This document shows positions 8,434 to 18,100 of a stretch of DNA of 64,000 bases, in pieces. This DNA comes from Pseudomonas fluorescens (GTDB taxonomy: Bacteria; Pseudomonadota; Gammaproteobacteria; Pseudomonadales; Pseudomonadaceae), in NCBI RefSeq assembly GCF_000968015.1, contig NZ_LACH01000017.1:1-64000 (forward strand), in the 5' to 3' direction. Made by a program: the position numbers and the translations under genes. Each line of letters opens with the position of its first letter. Within the stretch, counting starts at the first letter, position 1. The notes beneath the pieces are model-generated. The model had not been told where the DNA came from. It saw only the letters and a list, made by a program, of their open reading frames with translations, and did no database searches.

Positions 8434-9047
8434 GCTGCTTGCTCCTGTGGGTTCCAGGGATTGCCTACCAGACAGGCTTCACTGGCGTTTTTTAGCAGGA
8501 CCCGTTTCGAGGGACCGGCCCATTCGCGCAGGGCGACAGCGCCGTTTGGCGTTTGCAGTTGCATGTCCACCCAGCACACCGCGGCATCGAGAAACTTCAC
8601 CAGTTCCTGCCCCTGCACACGAGATAACGGCTGCGGTGTACGCAGGATAAGGTCGAGGTCGCTGCTCTCATGCAACGCCTGAAAACCGCTGGCCATTTCA
8701 AACCCGGCACTGCCGCTGACACCCCAAACCCACTCAAAGGAATCGAGCATTGGCCGCAGTTGATTGAGGGCGCGCACTGCCGGCAAATCCCGATCAATCG
8801 AGACATGACAAAGCGCTTCCGGCCGCACGTGACGCTGGATCGCGTCGACCGACATCACCGTTGCATACCGCTGCTCACGCAAACGCCCACGCACGCCGAC
8901 CGCGATGTGATCCGCCGCGCTCAACGCACGCCGAACCACCACCGGTTGACCCCCACGGATCGACTCGATCACCCACGAAGGTGCATCCGCAGGCAACTGC
9001 TCCGGGGTCATCCCCCAGAGCAGGTCGTGGGCCAGAAGCGTGTTCAC
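8430..9047 (-). CDS. mdcG: Phosphoribosyl-dephospho-CoA transferase MdcG
   Basis: A 205-residue protein when started at the GTG at 9047, which overlaps the mdcE stop (TGGTGA) and has GAGAG upstream; the longer open frame to 9164 lies inside mdcE and is not used. MdcG attaches the 2'-(5''-phosphoribosyl)-3'-dephospho-CoA prosthetic group to Ser25 of MdcC. A nucleotidyltransferase-like SSDLDLILRTP segment at about 134-144 carries the Asp pair expected for metal and substrate binding. Its presence next to mdcB shows that the holo-carrier is made within this operon. Confidence 0.92.
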   Translation of the reverse strand: MNTLLAHDLLWGMTPEQLPADAPSWVIESIRGGQPVVVRRALSAADHIAVGVRGRLREQRYATVMSVDAIQRHVRPEALCHVSIDRDLPAVRALNQLRPMLDSFEWVWGVSGSAGFEMASGFQALHESSDLDLILRTPQPLSRVQGQELVKFLDAAVCWVDMQLQTPNGAVALREWAGPSKRVLLKNASEACLVGNPWNPQEQAA

Positions 9048-9847
9048 CACTGCTCTCTCAGCAATTGGCGAACCTGGCTCGACGCCGCACGGTTGCTCGC
9101 GCCCAAGCGGCTGCTCAGGTCTCGGCCGCTGGTTGCGACATCGCCAATCGCCTGGCTCAGGCATTCAGTCACCCGCGTCAGATCCGCCGCCGTCGGCTGC
9201 TCGATCTGTTCCACCGACAAGGTTTCCCAAAGCAGTCCAAGGCTCGCGTAGCTGTCGATGTCATACGCCATCGGCGGCACGCTGGCGGCCAAGGCTTCGA
9301 GTTCTTCGACGCTGCGCAAAGTCACCCGCGCCGCCGAAGCCTTGCCCATCGCGTGAACCATCACGCCCGGATCGCGCAGCGCAATCAGCCGATTGGCCTG
9401 ATACCCATGAGCCAGAAACGCCCCGGACATCGCCTTGCCCACCAGCAAACCGATCACGGCATGGCCGGCCAGTCGGGCGCGGGCATAACTGTCTGCCGCA
9501 CCGGCCAAAGCCTGATGAATGCCGAGCGCTTCTTCGCGCCGGCCATACGCCTGACTCGGCACATCGACGATGGCGATCAAGGCGCGTTTCTGTGGTTTAT
9601 CCAAGTCAGCTGCGATGACTTCATCCACGGCCTTCGCCAAGCCCCAACCTTCCAGCAAACCGACCTCGCCATTGCGGGCGCGGACGAAACGGTTGTCGGG
9701 ATCAGCCACCACCGCGATAAAGCGAACGGGCTGGTCACCCAATACACCGTCGGCAACCTTCAATGAAGCGGGCAAACCATCAACCGGTTTCGCGCCCGCA
9801 CTCAAGGCGTTGAACCAGTTCAAACCTCTCAGGGAATACGAACTCAT
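9044..9847 (-). CDS. mdcE: Malonate decarboxylase gamma subunit MdcE
   Basis: A 267-residue protein of the carboxyltransferase/crotonase-like superfamily. With MdcD it forms the malonyl-S-ACP decarboxylase that releases CO2 and leaves acetyl-S-ACP. Recognisable parts are the opening MSSYSLRGLNWFNAL, IVDVPSQAYGRREEALGIHQ at about 92-111 and the long run RLAGHAVIGLLVGKAMSGAF at about 124-143 in the acyl-binding region. It overlaps mdcD by four bases (ATGA) and mdcG by four bases, so translation is probably coupled. Confidence 0.94.
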   Translation of the reverse strand: MSSYSLRGLNWFNALSAGAKPVDGLPASLKVADGVLGDQPVRFIAVVADPDNRFVRARNGEVGLLEGWGLAKAVDEVIAADLDKPQKRALIAIVDVPSQAYGRREEALGIHQALAGAADSYARARLAGHAVIGLLVGKAMSGAFLAHGYQANRLIALRDPGVMVHAMGKASAARVTLRSVEELEALAASVPPMAYDIDSYASLGLLWETLSVEQIEQPTAADLTRVTECLSQAIGDVATSGRDLSSRLGASNRAASSQVRQLLREQW

Positions 9848-10695
9848 GAGCGCTCTCCTTGATACAGATCGCGAACCGTTGACGGCTCGATTTGCGGCTC
9901 GGCGTCCAGACGGGCCAACCGTTGCAGGAACAGCTCGGCCTGGCGGCTGCGTTGCTGTTCCGGCAAACCTTGTTGCAACAATTCGCTGACCTGCTGCTGA
10001 ACCTGCGCCACGTCGTCAGCGACAAAACGATCCACCAAGCCACTGGCGAAACGTTGCTCGCCACCGGTCAGGCTCCAGATAAAGGGACGATCACGGGAGT
10101 CATATTCTTCAAGCCCGGCTTCCTGTTCGATCACTTGCGGACCGTTGAGGCCAAGCCGCGCTTCCTGCGTCACCAGCAAATAGCTGCACAACCCGGCAGC
10201 AATCGACATCCCGCCAAAGCAACCCACGCTGCCCGCCACCACGCCAACCACTGGCTGGTATTGGCGCAGATCGACAATCGCCGCATGAATATCGGCAATC
10301 GCCGCCAGCCCGAGGTTGGCTTCCTGCAAACGCACGCCACCGGTTTCCAGCAGCAACACGGCGCGAGTGGGAATGCCATTGCGGTTGTCTTCGGCCGCCA
10401 GCTCCAGTGCACCGGCAATCTTCGCCCCGCCGACCTCACCGAGGCTGCCGCCCTGAAATGCGCCTTCGATCGCGGCGATCACCACCGGCAAACCGCCGAT
10501 GCTGCCCTTGGCGATCACCACGCCGTCATCGGCTTGCGGCACCACACCCTGGCGCGACAGCCACGGCGACATGACACGCTGAAACGGGTCGAGCAATTCG
10601 CGGAAAGTACCGGCGTCGAGCAAAGCCTTGGCACGTTGTCGGCCGCCGAGTTCGACGAAGCTATGCTTGTGCAACAACGCTGCGCTGTCAGTCAT
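9844..10695 (-). CDS. mdcD: Malonate decarboxylase beta subunit MdcD
   Basis: A 283-residue protein with the start set at the ATG at 10695 (MTDSAALLHKHSFVELG); the frame stays open upstream inside mdcC. It is the partner of MdcE in decarboxylating malonyl-S-ACP. It shows carboxyltransferase features: GSIGGLPVVIAAIEGAFQGG at about 67-86 and VAGSVGCFGGMSIAAGLCSYLLV at about 157-179, where backbone amides form the oxyanion hole. It overlaps mdcC by eight bases. Confidence 0.94.
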   Translation of the reverse strand: MTDSAALLHKHSFVELGGRQRAKALLDAGTFRELLDPFQRVMSPWLSRQGVVPQADDGVVIAKGSIGGLPVVIAAIEGAFQGGSLGEVGGAKIAGALELAAEDNRNGIPTRAVLLLETGGVRLQEANLGLAAIADIHAAIVDLRQYQPVVGVVAGSVGCFGGMSIAAGLCSYLLVTQEARLGLNGPQVIEQEAGLEEYDSRDRPFIWSLTGGEQRFASGLVDRFVADDVAQVQQQVSELLQQGLPEQQRSRQAELFLQRLARLDAEPQIEPSTVRDLYQGERS

Positions 10696-10987
10696 GGCCG
10701 ATCTCCTCAAAGCCTTGTTCCAGACGCAAGCGCACCACGCCCGGTGTGGCGCCGAAATCGTGGATATCAATCGCCATCGCCGGCGGTGTCTGACCGTCGA
10801 ACATCCGCGCAAACAGATGCTGCCAGCGTTGTTCGCTGCCATTGACCGAGGTCTGCACCTTGATCGTCAGCTTGCCGGCCCGTCCCGGTTCGATCAGCAC
10901 TTCCAGATCGCCCGAGCCGACACAACCCACCAGCGTCCGGCCGCGTGGCGGCTGCCCGGCGGGGAATTCAAAAGATAAGGTTTCCAT
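10688..10987 (-). CDS. mdcC: Malonate decarboxylase acyl carrier protein MdcC
   Basis: A 99-residue acyl carrier subunit. The sequence GCVGSGDLEVL places Ser25, the residue that carries the phosphoribosyl-dephospho-CoA arm in characterised MdcC proteins. Malonyl and acetyl groups ride on this arm between MdcA, MdcH and MdcDE. The ATG overlaps the mdcB stop by one base (TGATG). Confidence 0.95.
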   Translation of the reverse strand: METLSFEFPAGQPPRGRTLVGCVGSGDLEVLIEPGRAGKLTIKVQTSVNGSEQRWQHLFARMFDGQTPPAMAIDIHDFGATPGVVRLRLEQGFEEIGHD

Positions 10988-11844
10988 CAGAAAGCTCCGG
11001 ACTCGATGCGGTCGATAAACAGGCAGGCGGCGAACAAATCCGCTGCACCACCGGGCGACGCATTCAATGCGATTAATTGTTCGTCCAATTCGTGCAGACG
11101 GCGGCGACCGGCGAGGCTGGCGCTGCCGCCCGCATCGAGCACGGCTTGGGCGCCGAGTTGCATGGTCTGCAGGCCCTGTTCGCCTGCGCGGTAGAGCACG
11201 CAGGTGTCGGCCAGATTCGTCATGATCGCCAGCAAGGCATCGAGCCGGGCGTTCTGCTCGCCATGACCGGCGGCGCGGCTGCGTTTGAGTTGTGGCAGCG
11301 CCCGTTGAGTCACCGCCGGAAAACCGAGCTGGGCTTCTTCACGGGCACCGCGAGCGCCGTAACGCTGGGCGACTTGCGCGCCGTGGCTCAGAGGACGCGG
11401 TGCGTAACGGTCGTCGAGCAAGGCCAGACGTGCAGCACGCAAAGTGATCGAGCCTGCGGCAATGGATTCGGGCTCCAGCGCAGCCGCCGCGACCAACAGA
11501 CCCAAGGCCCAGATGGCACCGCGATGAGTATTCACGCCGCCCGTGGTGGCGAGCATCACTTCCTCGCCTTCACGACCGATCAGGCCAATGGCTTCTCGCA
11601 GCGGCACACCGACTTCGCCAAACTCGATGGCCGCTTCAGCCATTTCCTTGAACGCAGGCCACAGGGACAGCGCCGACGCGTGCATCAGCCCGAGGTGCAA
11701 ATCGGTGTGCGCGCCATTGCCACGACGGTCGACCAGCGCCGGTTTCGGCGACAGGTCCGCTTCGTCGATCAGCGCGTCCACCGCCAGATCCGCCAGCCGC
11801 TCAGCCGGGGACAGGGTTTTCGGTTGCAGGTTAAATGCGTGCAT
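10987..11844 (-). CDS. mdcB: Triphosphoribosyl-dephospho-CoA synthase MdcB
   Basis: A 285-residue CitG-type enzyme when started at the ATG at 11844, which overlaps the mdcA stop (TAATG). It makes the 2'-(5''-triphosphoribosyl)-3'-dephospho-CoA precursor of the MdcC arm from dephospho-CoA and ATP. Family motifs are [18 protein letters not shown] at about 32-49, [18 protein letters not shown] at about 100-117, and [16 protein letters not shown] at about 164-179. The longer frame to 11892 lies inside mdcA and is not used. Confidence 0.94.
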   Translation of the reverse strand: MHAFNLQPKTLSPAERLADLAVDALIDEADLSPKPALVDRRGNGAHTDLHLGLMHASALSLWPAFKEMAEAAIEFGEVGVPLREAIGLIGREGEEVMLATTGGVNTHRGAIWALGLLVAAAALEPESIAAGSITLRAARLALLDDRYAPRPLSHGAQVAQRYGARGAREEAQLGFPAVTQRALPQLKRSRAAGHGEQNARLDALLAIMTNLADTCVLYRAGEQGLQTMQLGAQAVLDAGGSASLAGRRRLHELDEQLIALNASPGGAADLFAACLFIDRIESGAF

Positions 11845-13514
11845 TACCAGCTCCTGAACTTGGCGGGCGGGTTGTAGAGGCCACCGGACCACTCGACCAG
11901 ATCGGCCACGCTTTTGGCGGCGAGCAATTCGCGGGTGGCGTCGGTACGGCGGATGCCGAGGTCTTCGGGCAAGGCGATCAGGCCTTCGCGGCGCATGCGC
12001 GCGGTGTCTTTCGGGTTGTGGCGCAGGCCGATCACGGTGACTCCGGCCACGGCCGCGATCATCGCCTGACGTTCTTCAAGCGAACGCGCCTTGTAGAGAT
12101 AGGCGATGCCTTCCTCGGTCAGCAGGTGGGTGACGTCGTCGCCGTAGATCATGATCGGTGCCAGCGGCATGCCGCTTTTCTTCGCCACTTCCACTGCGTC
12201 GAGGGTTTCGACAAAGGTCGGTTTGCCGCCCTCCTGGAAGGTCTCGACCATTTGCACCACGAGTTTCTTGCCCCGCTCCAGCAACGCTTCGGGCGCATCG
12301 TCGTGGCGCATGTCGAGCCAGGCCGGTGTGCCGTGGCGGCGACCGCGTGGGTCATGGCCCATGTTCGGCGCACCACCGAAACCGGCCAGGCGTCCGCGCG
12401 TCACGGTGGAGGAATGGCCGTCGCCGTCGACTTGCAGCGTCGCGCCGATGAACAAGTCCACCGCGTATTGCCCGGCCAGTTGGCAGAACATCCGGTTGGA
12501 ACGCAGGGAGCCATCGCGGCCGGTGAAGAACACGTCAGGCCGGGCGGCGATGTAGTTTTCCATGCCCAATTCGGTGCCGAAGCAATGCACGCTTTCGACC
12601 CAACCGCTTTCGATGGCAGGGATTAGGGTTGGATGCGGATTGAGCGTCCAGTTGCGGCAAATCTTGCCCTTCAGGCCGAGGGATTCGCCGTAGGTCGGCA
12701 GGATCAATTCGATGGCGGCAGTGTTGAAACCGATGCCGTGGTTCAGGGACTGGACGTTGTGTTTTTCGTAGATCCCGCGGATCGCCATCATCGCCATCAA
12801 CACGTGCACAGGCTTGATGTGACGCGGGTCGCGGGTGAACAGCGGCTCGATGTAGAACGGCTTGTCGGCCACCACCACGAAGTCGACCCAGGAGGCCGGG
12901 ATGTCGACGCGAGGCAACTCGCTGACGTCGTCCACCAGTTGATTGACCTGAACGATGACGATGCCGTCGCTGAAGGCGGCCGGTTCGATTAATGCGGGGG
13001 TGTCTTCAGTGCTCGGGCCGGTGTAGATGTTGCCGGCGCGGTCGGCCATGAAACCGGCCGAGAGCACGACGTTGGGGATCAGGTCGACCACCAGCCGTGC
13101 ATAGAGCTCGATGTAGGTGTGGATCGCGCCGATTTCCAGCAGGCCGTCTTCCAGCAACTGGCTGATGCGCAGGCTCTGGGTGCCAGCGAAGGAGAAATCG
13201 AGCTTGCGGGCGATGCCGCGTTCAAACAGGTCCAGATGCTCGGAGCGACCGACGCTGGGCATGATCATGTGCAGGTCATGCAGCTTCGCCGGATCAGCCT
13301 TGGCCAGCGAGCGGGAGAGAAAATCCGCCTGCTTCTGGTTATTGCCCTCCAGCACCACACGGTCGCCGGGCAGGATCAAGGCCTCCAGCGCCGCAACGAT
13401 TTTGTCGGTGGGCAAGACCACACCGTCGGCGAGACCCCGTACCAGCTCGAGACGCCGCTGCTTTTCGCTGCGCCGCCGCGTCCATCGCGAGTCGGGGGAT
13501 ATTGTTGTTGTCAT
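11844..13514 (-). CDS. mdcA: Malonate decarboxylase alpha subunit, acetyl-ACP:malonate transferase MdcA
   Basis: A 556-residue protein, first gene of the operon. MdcA exchanges acetyl on the carrier for malonate, giving malonyl-S-ACP and free acetate, as the CitF-like transferase of the complex. Typical parts are [19 protein letters not shown] at about 52-70, [20 protein letters not shown] at about 328-347, and [20 protein letters not shown] at about 369-388. I choose the ATG at 13514 over the GTG two codons earlier because GGAG lies 6 bases upstream of the ATG. The following genes overlap by 1-8 bases down to mdcH. No biotin carrier or membrane pump gene is present, so this is the soluble biotin-independent type. 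Confidence 0.95.
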   Translation of the reverse strand: MTTTISPDSRWTRRRSEKQRRLELVRGLADGVVLPTDKIVAALEALILPGDRVVLEGNNQKQADFLSRSLAKADPAKLHDLHMIMPSVGRSEHLDLFERGIARKLDFSFAGTQSLRISQLLEDGLLEIGAIHTYIELYARLVVDLIPNVVLSAGFMADRAGNIYTGPSTEDTPALIEPAAFSDGIVIVQVNQLVDDVSELPRVDIPASWVDFVVVADKPFYIEPLFTRDPRHIKPVHVLMAMMAIRGIYEKHNVQSLNHGIGFNTAAIELILPTYGESLGLKGKICRNWTLNPHPTLIPAIESGWVESVHCFGTELGMENYIAARPDVFFTGRDGSLRSNRMFCQLAGQYAVDLFIGATLQVDGDGHSSTVTRGRLAGFGGAPNMGHDPRGRRHGTPAWLDMRHDDAPEALLERGKKLVVQMVETFQEGGKPTFVETLDAVEVAKKSGMPLAPIMIYGDDVTHLLTEEGIAYLYKARSLEERQAMIAAVAGVTVIGLRHNPKDTARMRREGLIALPEDLGIRRTDATRELLAAKSVADLVEWSGGLYNPPAKFRSW

Positions 13515-13596
13515 GACCACTCCACGGGTTCGCTGTCGTGGGAGTCACCTTAGGAGTGTTGGGTGGGAGGCATCAATCAAGCAGAGAGACGGATCG

Positions 13597-13611
13597 TTAC
13601 GCTTGGAGTAA
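13597..13611. promoter_or_regulatory. Candidate MdcR binding site upstream of mdcA
   Basis: TTAC and GTAA form an inverted repeat with a 7-base spacer, which gives T-N11-A as in LysR-type sites. It lies 83 bases before the mdcA ATG, a usual distance for an activator site. It is the only such palindrome I noticed in the upstream region. Confidence 0.45.
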
Positions 13612-13629
13612 TGGTTGTCAGTGCCGACG

Positions 13630-13708
13630 CCATCGCGAGCAAGCTCGCTCCCACATTAGGTCTCCGTCGTACACAAAACCCCTGTGGGAGCGAGCTTGCT
13701 CGCGATGG
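13630..13708. repeat. REP pair (GTGGGAGCGAGCTTGC type)
   Basis: Arms 13630-13655 and 13683-13708 are complementary: CCATCGCGAGCAAGCTCGC and onward, then its inverted copy. The loop is 27 bases. It lies between the mdc promoter region and the DUF6124-type unit. Confidence 0.92.
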
Positions 13709-13757
13709 GGCCAGAACAATCCCCGCCGGTTTCAATGCCGGAGTGCAATGATCGATA

Positions 13758-13795
13758 AGTCCCAAAACAGGACCGATCGGTCCCTTTTTGGGACT
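13758..13795. other. 38-base near-perfect palindrome, terminator or operator
   Basis: The segment AGTCCCAAAACAGG and its inverted partner flank a perfect 14-base core GGACCGATCGGTCC (13770-13783); only two base pairs in the whole arm are mismatched. As RNA it would form a long stem with almost no loop, so a DNA site for a dimeric protein is as likely as a terminator. No T-run follows directly. Confidence 0.55.
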
Positions 13796-13938
13796 CTTCA
13801 ACCTTCGCCAGCCAAATGGGTTTTGTGTTTAAAAGTTTCTCCGCAGGAAGGGTGAGCGGCTACGCAGTCTGGCGTCGCTGCCTACAGCATTGCCGGAACC
13901 CGCCGACTGGTGCGTTTTTGCGTTGATCTTTATCGTTT

Positions 13939-14175
13939 CCGGGTCGCTGCCAATTCAGCGACCGGGTCTGGAAAACCCGAAGGACAGGATCAATGCACAT
14001 GACATAATGCGGCGCTTTTTTGCTCCGTAGCTCTAAGTTATGGCGGCTGTGCGTGGGAGACCTTCGGGTCTGCCGGGTTTGATCCTATCTCGGTTTTTCC
14101 AGTCCGCGTACAGCTGCCACCCTTTTCGTCTGGAAAACGAAAAATGGCAGCTCCATCACTACAAGGATCTTTGCC
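13939..14175 (+). promoter_or_regulatory. Structured 5' leader of the DUF6124-type gene, with competing stems
   Basis: Several stems can be paired by eye. GGTCGCTG/CAGCGACC (13942-13949 with 13956-13963) is followed by CGGGT/ACCCG (13963-13967 with 13975-13979). AGGATCAA (13986-13993) pairs with TTGATCCT (14079-14086), closing a domain that contains AGACC-TTCG-GGTCT (14058-14071), a UUCG tetraloop hairpin. TGGCGGCTGT (14041-14050) can pair with ACAGCTGCCA (14110-14119), while AGCTGCCA (14112-14119) can instead pair with TGGCAGCT (14145-14152), with an inner stem TTTTCGT/ACGAAAA. The last two are mutually exclusive, and the second lies just before the AAGGA ribosome binding site. The layout resembles a translational switch. 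I do not recognise it as a named riboswitch class. Confidence 0.6.
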
Positions 14176-14550
14176 ATGTTCAAACCAACTCCCAACCCGC
14201 CGGAAACCGACACCGGTTCCGAAGCATCCCTCGAAGCTGAAAAACTCAAGGAAGCCGCCGACCGCGTCTTTTCCTACTACTTCCCACCCCAAGAAAAACC
14301 GGGCAAGCGCCGCAAGCATCACCTCTTCAGCGTCTCCCCCGATATCGACACCGAAGCCCTGCTGGCCAATGCATCCGAAGACCTGCTGTCCATCAGCGCC
14401 ATTGCTGCCGATCTGGCGGACGATGTGGAAGGCTCACGCCGCTCCGTAGCCTTGGCGCTCAGCCGCATGGCGGATGGGGTGCAGTTGTTGGTGGAGCGGG
14501 CGCTGGATCATCATGAGTCGTTGCAGATGAAGGCTCAGCCCAGGGTTTAG
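14176..14550 (+). CDS. DUF6124 (formerly DUF3077) family small protein
   Basis: A 124-residue soluble protein of unknown function, of a family I know mainly from Pseudomonas, often in several copies per genome. It opens MFKPTPNPPETD, as many members do. A basic middle part (GKRRKHHLFSVSPDIDTEAL) follows, then a helical region with LLANASEDLLSISAIAADLA and VEGSRRSVALALSRMADGVQ at about 57-104. The heptad-like leucine and alanine pattern suggests a helical bundle. No signal peptide, membrane helix or catalytic motif is visible. AAGGA stands 8 bases before the ATG. It is a single-gene unit with an unusually long structured leader (13939-14175) and is followed by a large palindrome. The function is unknown. 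Confidence 0.8.
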   Translation: MFKPTPNPPETDTGSEASLEAEKLKEAADRVFSYYFPPQEKPGKRRKHHLFSVSPDIDTEALLANASEDLLSISAIAADLADDVEGSRRSVALALSRMADGVQLLVERALDHHESLQMKAQPRV

Positions 14551-14562
14551 CGCAGAAACCCT

Positions 14563-14695
14563 TGTGGCGAGGGAGCTTGCTCCCGTTCGGCTGCGAAGCA
14601 GTCGTAAAACCATTGCATGCGGTGTACCTGATACACCTCGGTTACAGGTTTTGGGGCCGCTTCGCGACCCAGCGGGAGCAAGCTCCCTCGCCACA
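14563..14695. repeat. 133-base palindromic element, copy A (TGTGGCGAGGGA type)
   Basis: Terminal arms 14563-14585 and 14673-14695 are a perfect 23-base inverted repeat. The centre holds GGTGTA-cctga-TACACC, so the whole element can fold into one long hairpin. Related copies lie at 26874-27020 and 54105-54240 with the same CGGCTGCGAAGCAGTCG inner sequence. It sits between the DUF6124-type gene and chpC, which converge, and may end both transcripts. Confidence 0.93.
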
Positions 14696-14704
14696 GGGAT
14701 CCGG

Positions 14705-15160
14705 TCAGACCAGACCCGCACTCACTAGCAGTTCTTCCAACGCCAGCAAATTCGGCACCTTGGCCACTTGCTCCCCCACCTGCACCGCCGCCTGTTCCAG
14801 CGAACACAACGGCACATCCACATAACTCAACTGGCTATCAAGCTTGTAAGACCGCGGAATCCCCTGCACCAGCAAGGCGATGAATTTCAAATCAGGCCGC
14901 CCACCAAGGGCATTGAGGATGACAATCCGCGCCCGCTCACCGATCACGATTTTCTGCCCACACGCCGACTCAAAACTCAGCAACGGAATCTGCCGGTTCC
15001 GCCACATTACCCGCCCGAGGTACCACGGCGGGGTGTCGAGGTCGAAGGCGCTGGGTTGGTAATCAATAAGCTCCGCAACAGCGACGTTAGGCAGGATCAG
15101 GTTGCGGTCAGCCAAGGGCAGCAACAGCCCCGTCAGGTTGCTGGTGCGGTGTTCAAGCAT
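14705..15160 (-). CDS. chpC: CheW-like protein ChpC of the Pil-Chp system
   Basis: A 151-residue CheW-domain protein when started at the ATG at 15160; this overlaps the chpA stop by eight bases. The domain covers almost the whole chain, with LTGLLLPLADRNLILPNVAVAELI near the start and DTPPWYLGRVMWRNRQIPLLSFE at about 42-64. CheW proteins couple a chemoreceptor to a CheA kinase. In P. aeruginosa ChpC is the second coupling protein of the Chp system. It is the last gene of this pil-chp cluster; chpB, which lies between chpA and chpC in P. aeruginosa, is missing. Confidence 0.88.
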   Translation of the reverse strand: MLEHRTSNLTGLLLPLADRNLILPNVAVAELIDYQPSAFDLDTPPWYLGRVMWRNRQIPLLSFESACGQKIVIGERARIVILNALGGRPDLKFIALLVQGIPRSYKLDSQLSYVDVPLCSLEQAAVQVGEQVAKVPNLLALEELLVSAGLV

Positions 15161-18100
15161 GGGTTTTGCTCCACAGGGCGATGCTTTCGAGCAGCACCGA
15201 TTCCTGGTACGGCTTGCCAAGGTAGTCGTTGACGCCGATGGCCATGGCGCGGTCGCGGTGTTTCTGCCCGGTGCGGGAGGTGATCATGATGATCGGCAGG
15301 TGCTGCAGACGCTCGTTGGCGCGTACCTGGGTCGCGACTTCGAAGCCGTCCATGCGCGGCATTTCGATGTCCAGCAGCATCAGGTCAGGCATGTGTTCTT
15401 CAAGCAGCAGCATGGCATCAACACCGTCCTTGGCGGTCAGCACGTTCATGCCGTGGCGTTCCAGCAGACGGCTGGTGACCTTGCGCACCGTCACCGAATC
15501 ATCGACCACCAACACCAGCAATGGCTTGTGCGGCTCGACCTCCGCCTCCTGAGCCACTGGCTGTTGCGGCACGCGGGCCTGCATCGCGCGGATCGGCGCC
15601 AGCAAATCGAGAATCAGCACCACCCGCCCATCGCCGAGAATCGTGGCCCCAGACAAACCCTGCACCGCCGCAAATTGCGGGCCGAGGCTTTTGACCACGA
15701 TCTCGCGAGTGCCAGCCATGGAGTCGACTTGCACCGCGATGTGCCGCTCGTTGCACTGCACCAGCAACACCGGCAGCGGCAGGCTCTGGCCGAGTAGTTT
15801 CGGGCGATGGCTGGTTTTCAGCAGTTCGCCCAGGTAACACAGCTCATAGTGTTGACCGGCGTATTTGTAGGTCGGCGGATCGAGCCGGTAATGCCCTTCA
15901 AGCTCGTTGGGCAGCACGCGAACGATACCGTCGATAGTGTTCAGCGGGATCGCGTATTGATCATCAAAGCACTGCACCATCAGCGCCCGGTTGACCGACA
16001 CGGTAAACGGCAGTCGAATCCGGAAGTGCACGCCCTGCCCCGGCACCGAGTCGATGCTCATGCTGCCGCCGAGCTGCCGGACCTCTTCATGCACCACGTC
16101 CATGCCGACGCCGCGTCCGGAAATCTGGGTGATTTTCTCGGCGGTGGAGAACCCCGGTTGCAGGATGAATTGCAACACGTCGCGGTCGCTGATGTCGCTG
16201 TCCGGGGCCAGCAACCCGCGTTTGATTGCCTTGCGCCGCACCGCGTCCAGCGGCACGCCGGCACCGTCGTCGCGGATGTCGAAAATGATGTCGCCGCCCT
16301 CTCGCGACAGGTCGAGCGTGATACGCCCCTGAGCCGGTTTACCCGCCGCGATACGCACCTCGGCCGATTCCAGGCCATGATCCACGGCATTGCGCAGCAT
16401 GTGTTCCAACGGCGCGGCCATGCGTTCGAGGACGTTGCGGTCCATCTCGCCTTCGGCATTGCCGACGATGAATTCCACGTCCTTGCCCAGCTCGCTGGAG
16501 ACCTGGCGGACGATCCGCTTCAAGCGCGGCAGCATCCGTTCGAACGGCACCATGCGCGTACGCATCAGGCCTTCCTGCAATTCGGTGTTGATGCGGCCCT
16601 GCTGTTGCAGCAGGTTTTCCGCGTCCTGATTGCGTCGGTCGAGGGTTTCCTTGAGGTCGAGCAAGTCGGAGGCGGATTCGAACAGCGCGCGCGACAGTTG
16701 CTGCAACTGCGAGTGGCGGTCCATTTCCAGCGGATCGAATTCTTCGTAACCCAGTCGTTCGGCTTCGACTTGCTGGCGGCTGAGAATCCGCCCTTGGGTT
16801 TCCGTGTCGAGACGACGCAACTGGTCGCGCATGCGCTCGATGGTGGTTTCCATCTCGCTCAGGGTCACGCGCGCATCGTTGACCTGTTGTTCGATCCGGC
16901 CACGGAAGATCGACGTTTCGCCGGCCAGGTTGACCAGATCGTCGAGCAGTTCTGCCGAGACCTTGACCATGTCCGCGCCGGCATCGGGTTGCGGCGCGGG
17001 CGTCTCGACTTTCGGCGTGGTGGACACCACGACCGGTGCCGGGGCTTCGGGCACGGACGGATGACTGAAATTCTTGATCGCGTCGATCAGTTGATCGGCA
17101 GGCGGCAATGGCTGACCGGCACGGGCCGCGTCGAGCATCTGCGCCAGCCGGTCGTGGCTGCTTTGCAACAAGCCGAACAACGCGGCGGTGGGTTGCAGCA
17201 CGCCAGCCGACAGGCCTTCGTAGAGAAATTCCAGCTCATGGGCGAGATCGCCAATCGGCGTGATTTCCACCATCCGCGCACCACCCTTGAGGGTATGCAG
17301 ATCACGCAGCAGGGTTTCCACTTCCTGACGATTCGACGGCTCGGCCTGCCAGCGCACCAGCGCCGCGCCGGAGTTTTCGATGATGTCGAAACCTTCCTCG
17401 AGGAAGATCTCCAGAAGCTCCGGATCATGCCCCGACGAATCCTCGGCCCGTGCCGGTTCGACCGCTTCAACAGCGCTGGCGTTGCCTTGGCGAAACTCAC
17501 GAATGGCCTCGATCAGCTCACCCGGATCGCCCAATGGCCGCTGGTTCTGCAACTGATCCAGCAGCTGCGCGAGCCGGTCATGACTGTGTTGCAGCAGGTG
17601 CGCCAAGGCTTCGCTGTAGGTGTAACGGCGGTCCACCAGCCCTTCGTAAAGGCTTTCCAGTTCATGGGCCAGTTCACCGACCGGCTCGACCTCGGCCATC
17701 CGCGCGCCACCCTTGAGGGTGTGCAAATCTCGCTGCAACGACAACAACGGCGCAGCGTTGTCCGGCTCGCTCAGCCAGCGTTGCAAAGCCTGGCCGGCGC
17801 TTTCGAGAATATCCACCGCCTCTTCGAGGAAGATCGAAACGATCTCATCGTCCAGCTCAACCTGGGTCGCGGTCTGCTCCAGCTCAGCCGTGGCGCTGCC
17901 CAGTTCCCGGATGCTCAACGTGCGGCTGCCATCGCTGCGAATCAGGCCCATGGCCGACGGATCAAGGCTCTCATCGAGCAACCCGCGCAAGGCCCGGATG
18001 CGTTCCGGTTGCGGGCTGACTTCCTGGCCGGCGGCCAGTTCGTCGAGCATGTTGATCAGCGCTTCATGGGCACTTTGCGCTTCATGGAAAAACGCCTCGC

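Larger units (their letters stand above)
13515..14175. other. 661-base gene-free region upstream of mdcA and of the DUF6124-type gene
   Basis: From left to right it holds the mdcA ribosome binding site, a candidate MdcR site (13597-13611), a REP pair (13630-13708), a 38-base palindrome (13758-13795), about 140 bases in which I see no gene, and the structured leader of the DUF6124-type gene (about 13939-14175). Short frames here have no convincing protein character. Confidence 0.7.

Noticed and set aside
13617..13710. Repeated GTGGGAGCGAGC strings considered as a CRISPR array
   Set aside because: They occur as inverted pairs scattered through the window, not as regularly spaced direct repeats with spacers; no cas genes are present.
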